Positions 4,473 to 5,840 of a DNA stretch of 5,840 bases are shown here, piece after piece. The DNA comes from Chloroflexota bacterium (GTDB lineage Bacteria > Chloroflexota > Limnocylindria > Limnocylindrales > CSP1-4): contig JAKAMV010000660.1 in assembly GCA_021812735.1 (NCBI GenBank), forward strand, positions 1 through 5,840, written 5' to 3'. The notes below the pieces were generated by a model that made no database searches, had not been told where the DNA came from, and saw nothing but the letters and a program-made list of their open reading frames with translations. The translations under genes were made by a program, and so were the position numbers. Each line of letters opens with the position of its first letter. Positions within the stretch are counted from its first letter, which is position 1.

Positions 4473-5840
4473 GTGCCGGGACCTCCGTCGCGCGGATGAG
4501 GGCAGGCAGCACGACGGCGACGTCTCCGACCAGCCCGATGTCCGCGTAGTCGAAGATGCGCGCCCGGGGATCCCGGTTGATGGCGACCACGAGGTCGGCA
4601 TGCTGCATGCCCGAGACGTGCTGGACCGCGCCCGAGATGCCGATCGCGACGTAGAGCCGCGGTGTGACGGTCTGGCCCGTCTGCCCCACCTGGCACTCCC
4701 GGCCCGTGTACCCGTCCTCCACCGCCATGCGCGACGCGCCGATGTCGCTCCGGGCGCCCAGGCGAGCCCCGAGATTGCGAGCCAGGGGCTCCAGCAGCGC
4801 GTGGAACTCGGCCCGCGAGTGCATGCCGCGGCCGCCGGCCACGATGATCTCGGCGTCCCGGATCGAGGACGACGCGGCCGCCGTCTCGACCCCGACGATC
4901 TCCAGCCCGATCGATCCGTCCGGCAGCTCAGGGACGATCCACACGATCTCGCCTCTCCTGGCCGGGTCGCGCGGGGGCAGGCCGAAGACGCCGGGCCGCA
5001 CGGTGGCCATCTGGGTCGGCGAGGAGCGCGTCATGATCGTCGCCATGACGTTGCCGCCCAGGGCCGGGCGTGTCTGCTTGAGGATCGCCACGAGCGACAC
5101 GCTGCCCTTCGCGTAGTCGCCGATCTCGAGCCTCGTGCAGTCGGCGGTGAGGCCGCAGTCCGAGGCATAGGCCACCCGGGGCGCCAGCTCCCGTCCCCAC
5201 GGCGTCGCGCCGAAGAGCATCACCTGCGGGTGGTACCTGCGCACGGCGTCCGCGACGGCCCGGGCGTGAGCGCTGGCGATAGCAGGGGTCAGCAGGGGGT
5301 GTTGCGCCACGTACACCCGGTCCGCCCCGTGTGCGATCAGCTCATCGGCGAGATCGTCCTGCGCTGCGCTCACCTGGCCGGCGCTGGCGAGGTGGGCCGG
5401 CCCGGCACCCGCCAGCACGGCCCCCACCGGTGCGCCCAGCGGCGCCGCGAGCTGCCGTGCCTTGCCCAGCAGCGCGAGGGAGACCGACCGGATCCCTGCC
5501 TCGCCGGGCTCGGCGTAGACCCAGAACTCGCCCTGGTAGGTGGGAGTCTGTCCGGCCAGCGCGTAGGGCGCGTCCGCGTCGGCGGGCGCCTGCCGCTTGC
5601 CGCTGCCGTACCGGGCGTCGACCAGGGCCACCAGCTCGGCCGCGTCGTGCGCCAGGACACAGCTGCGCGCCCTGCCCTCGTTCGGGGAGAACAGCCGATA
5701 GACCTGGGTGCGCGAGCCACGGAGCCCGATGCGTCCGGGGTCCGCCTGCACGGAGGCGGCGCTCCATTCGTGGATCGGCGCACGCTGCGCGGCACGAGCC
5801 CCGTGGAACGACCGGTAGAGCGGCGCGGTGCACGCGGTGA
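4459..5840 (-). CDS. fixAB: Fused electron transfer flavoprotein: EtfB (FixA) C-terminus joined to complete EtfA (FixB), runs off right edge
   Basis: One open frame of 459 visible codons, 5' end outside the window. Counting from the GTG codon at 5749-5751, the 29 residues before it and residues 1-48 are the C-terminal part of EtfB: HEWSAAS, DPGRIGLRGSRTQVYRLFSP and the final helix AAELVALVDARY. A Pro/Ala/Gly linker follows (about 49-73), then a full EtfA begins at GEFWVYAEPGE (74-84). EtfA landmarks are VSLALLGKARQLA (90-102), GRELAPRVA (186-194), GLTADCTRLEI (200-210), RPALGGNVMATI (228-239), QMATVRPGVFGLP (247-259), IGASRMAVEDGY (337-348), GQTGQTVTPRLYVAIGISGA (356-375), and INRDP plus DIGLVGD (391-395, 404-410), the FAD-binding region. 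There is no ATG or GTG start in the linker, so separate translation of EtfA is unlikely. It would carry electrons to FixCX, whose gene overlaps its end by 14 bp. Only the fusion itself is unusual; every EtfA motif is intact. Confidence 0.92.
   Translation of the reverse strand, partial: TACTAPLYRSFHGARAAQRAPIHEWSAASVQADPGRIGLRGSRTQVYRLFSPNEGRARSCVLAHDAAELVALVDARYGSGKRQAPADADAPYALAGQTPTYQGEFWVYAEPGEAGIRSVSLALLGKARQLAAPLGAPVGAVLAGAGPAHLASAGQVSAAQDDLADELIAHGADRVYVAQHPLLTPAIASAHARAVADAVRRYHPQVMLFGATPWGRELAPRVAYASDCGLTADCTRLEIGDYAKGSVSLVAILKQTRPALGGNVMATIMTRSSPTQMATVRPGVFGLPPRDPARRGEIVWIVPELPDGSIGLEIVGVETAAASSSIRDAEIIVAGGRGMHSRAEFHALLEPLARNLGARLGARSDIGASRMAVEDGYTGRECQVGQTGQTVTPRLYVAIGISGAVQHVSGMQHADLVVAINRDPRARIFDYADIGLVGDVAVVLPALIRATEVPAHAAH
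4481..4486 (-). promoter_or_regulatory. Ribosome binding site of fixCX inside the end of fixAB
   Basis: The minus strand reads GGAGGT 8 nt before ATG 4470-4472. It lies within the last codons of the fused ETF gene and sets the fixCX start, supporting coupled translation of the two genes. Confidence 0.75.

Noticed and set aside
4473..4601. N-terminal extension of FixCX by 43 residues to an ATG at 4599-4601
   Set aside because: The extra residues are Ser/Arg/Pro-rich, unlike any family N-terminus, and overlap the EtfA FAD-binding end; the start at 4470-4472 has a GGAGGT site and begins just before the Rossmann motif.

Overview
The window is very GC-rich (about 70% or more by eye, with strong G/C third-codon bias). 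It carries a deazaflavin (F420)-type oxidoreductase, a tRNA with encoded CCA, and Shine-Dalgarno motifs of the GGAGG type. This suggests a high-GC soil or groundwater bacterium, either an actinobacterium or a member of the Chloroflexota or a similar phylum. No single gene here fixes the phylum.

Layout, left to right. Positions 1-469 (minus) hold the N-terminal part of a P1/DmpA-type (family S58) aminopeptidase that runs off the left edge. Divergent from it, 615-1145 (plus) encodes a DUF1992/DnaJC28-domain protein with a pentapeptide-repeat tail. Positions 1146-1680 form a patchwork: a doubtful 23-codon ORF with a very good ribosome binding site, an intact tRNA-Leu(CAA), and just after the tRNA a frameshifted remnant of an MBG-repeat surface protein. 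Positions 1680-2114 (plus) encode a Ddn-like nitroreductase-fold oxidoreductase. Its 3' end overlaps, tail to tail, a broken dihydrofolate reductase/RibD-C-like gene (2062-2513, minus) that has lost about 30 codons and its frame. Positions 2514-2828 have no recognisable gene.

The main system is the minus-strand pair from 5840 down to 2829. The upstream gene is one continuous reading frame in which the C-terminus of an electron transfer flavoprotein beta subunit (EtfB/FixA) runs through a linker into a complete alpha subunit (EtfA/FixB). It overlaps by 14 bp a second gene that joins an ETF:quinone oxidoreductase-type flavoprotein (FixC) to a ferredoxin-like domain (FixX). Together they would make a FixABCX/EtfABCX-type complex from two polypeptides. 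The FixX part has eight cysteines in the order expected for two [4Fe-4S] clusters, more than the single cluster of ordinary ETF:quinone oxidoreductase. The pair would pass electrons between NADH or acyl-CoA dehydrogenases, the membrane quinone pool and possibly a low-potential ferredoxin. Whether it bifurcates electrons cannot be decided here, because the EtfB N-terminus lies beyond the right edge.

The middle of the window (about 1.4-2.5 kb) is a decaying zone with two gene relics, whereas both flanks look intact.
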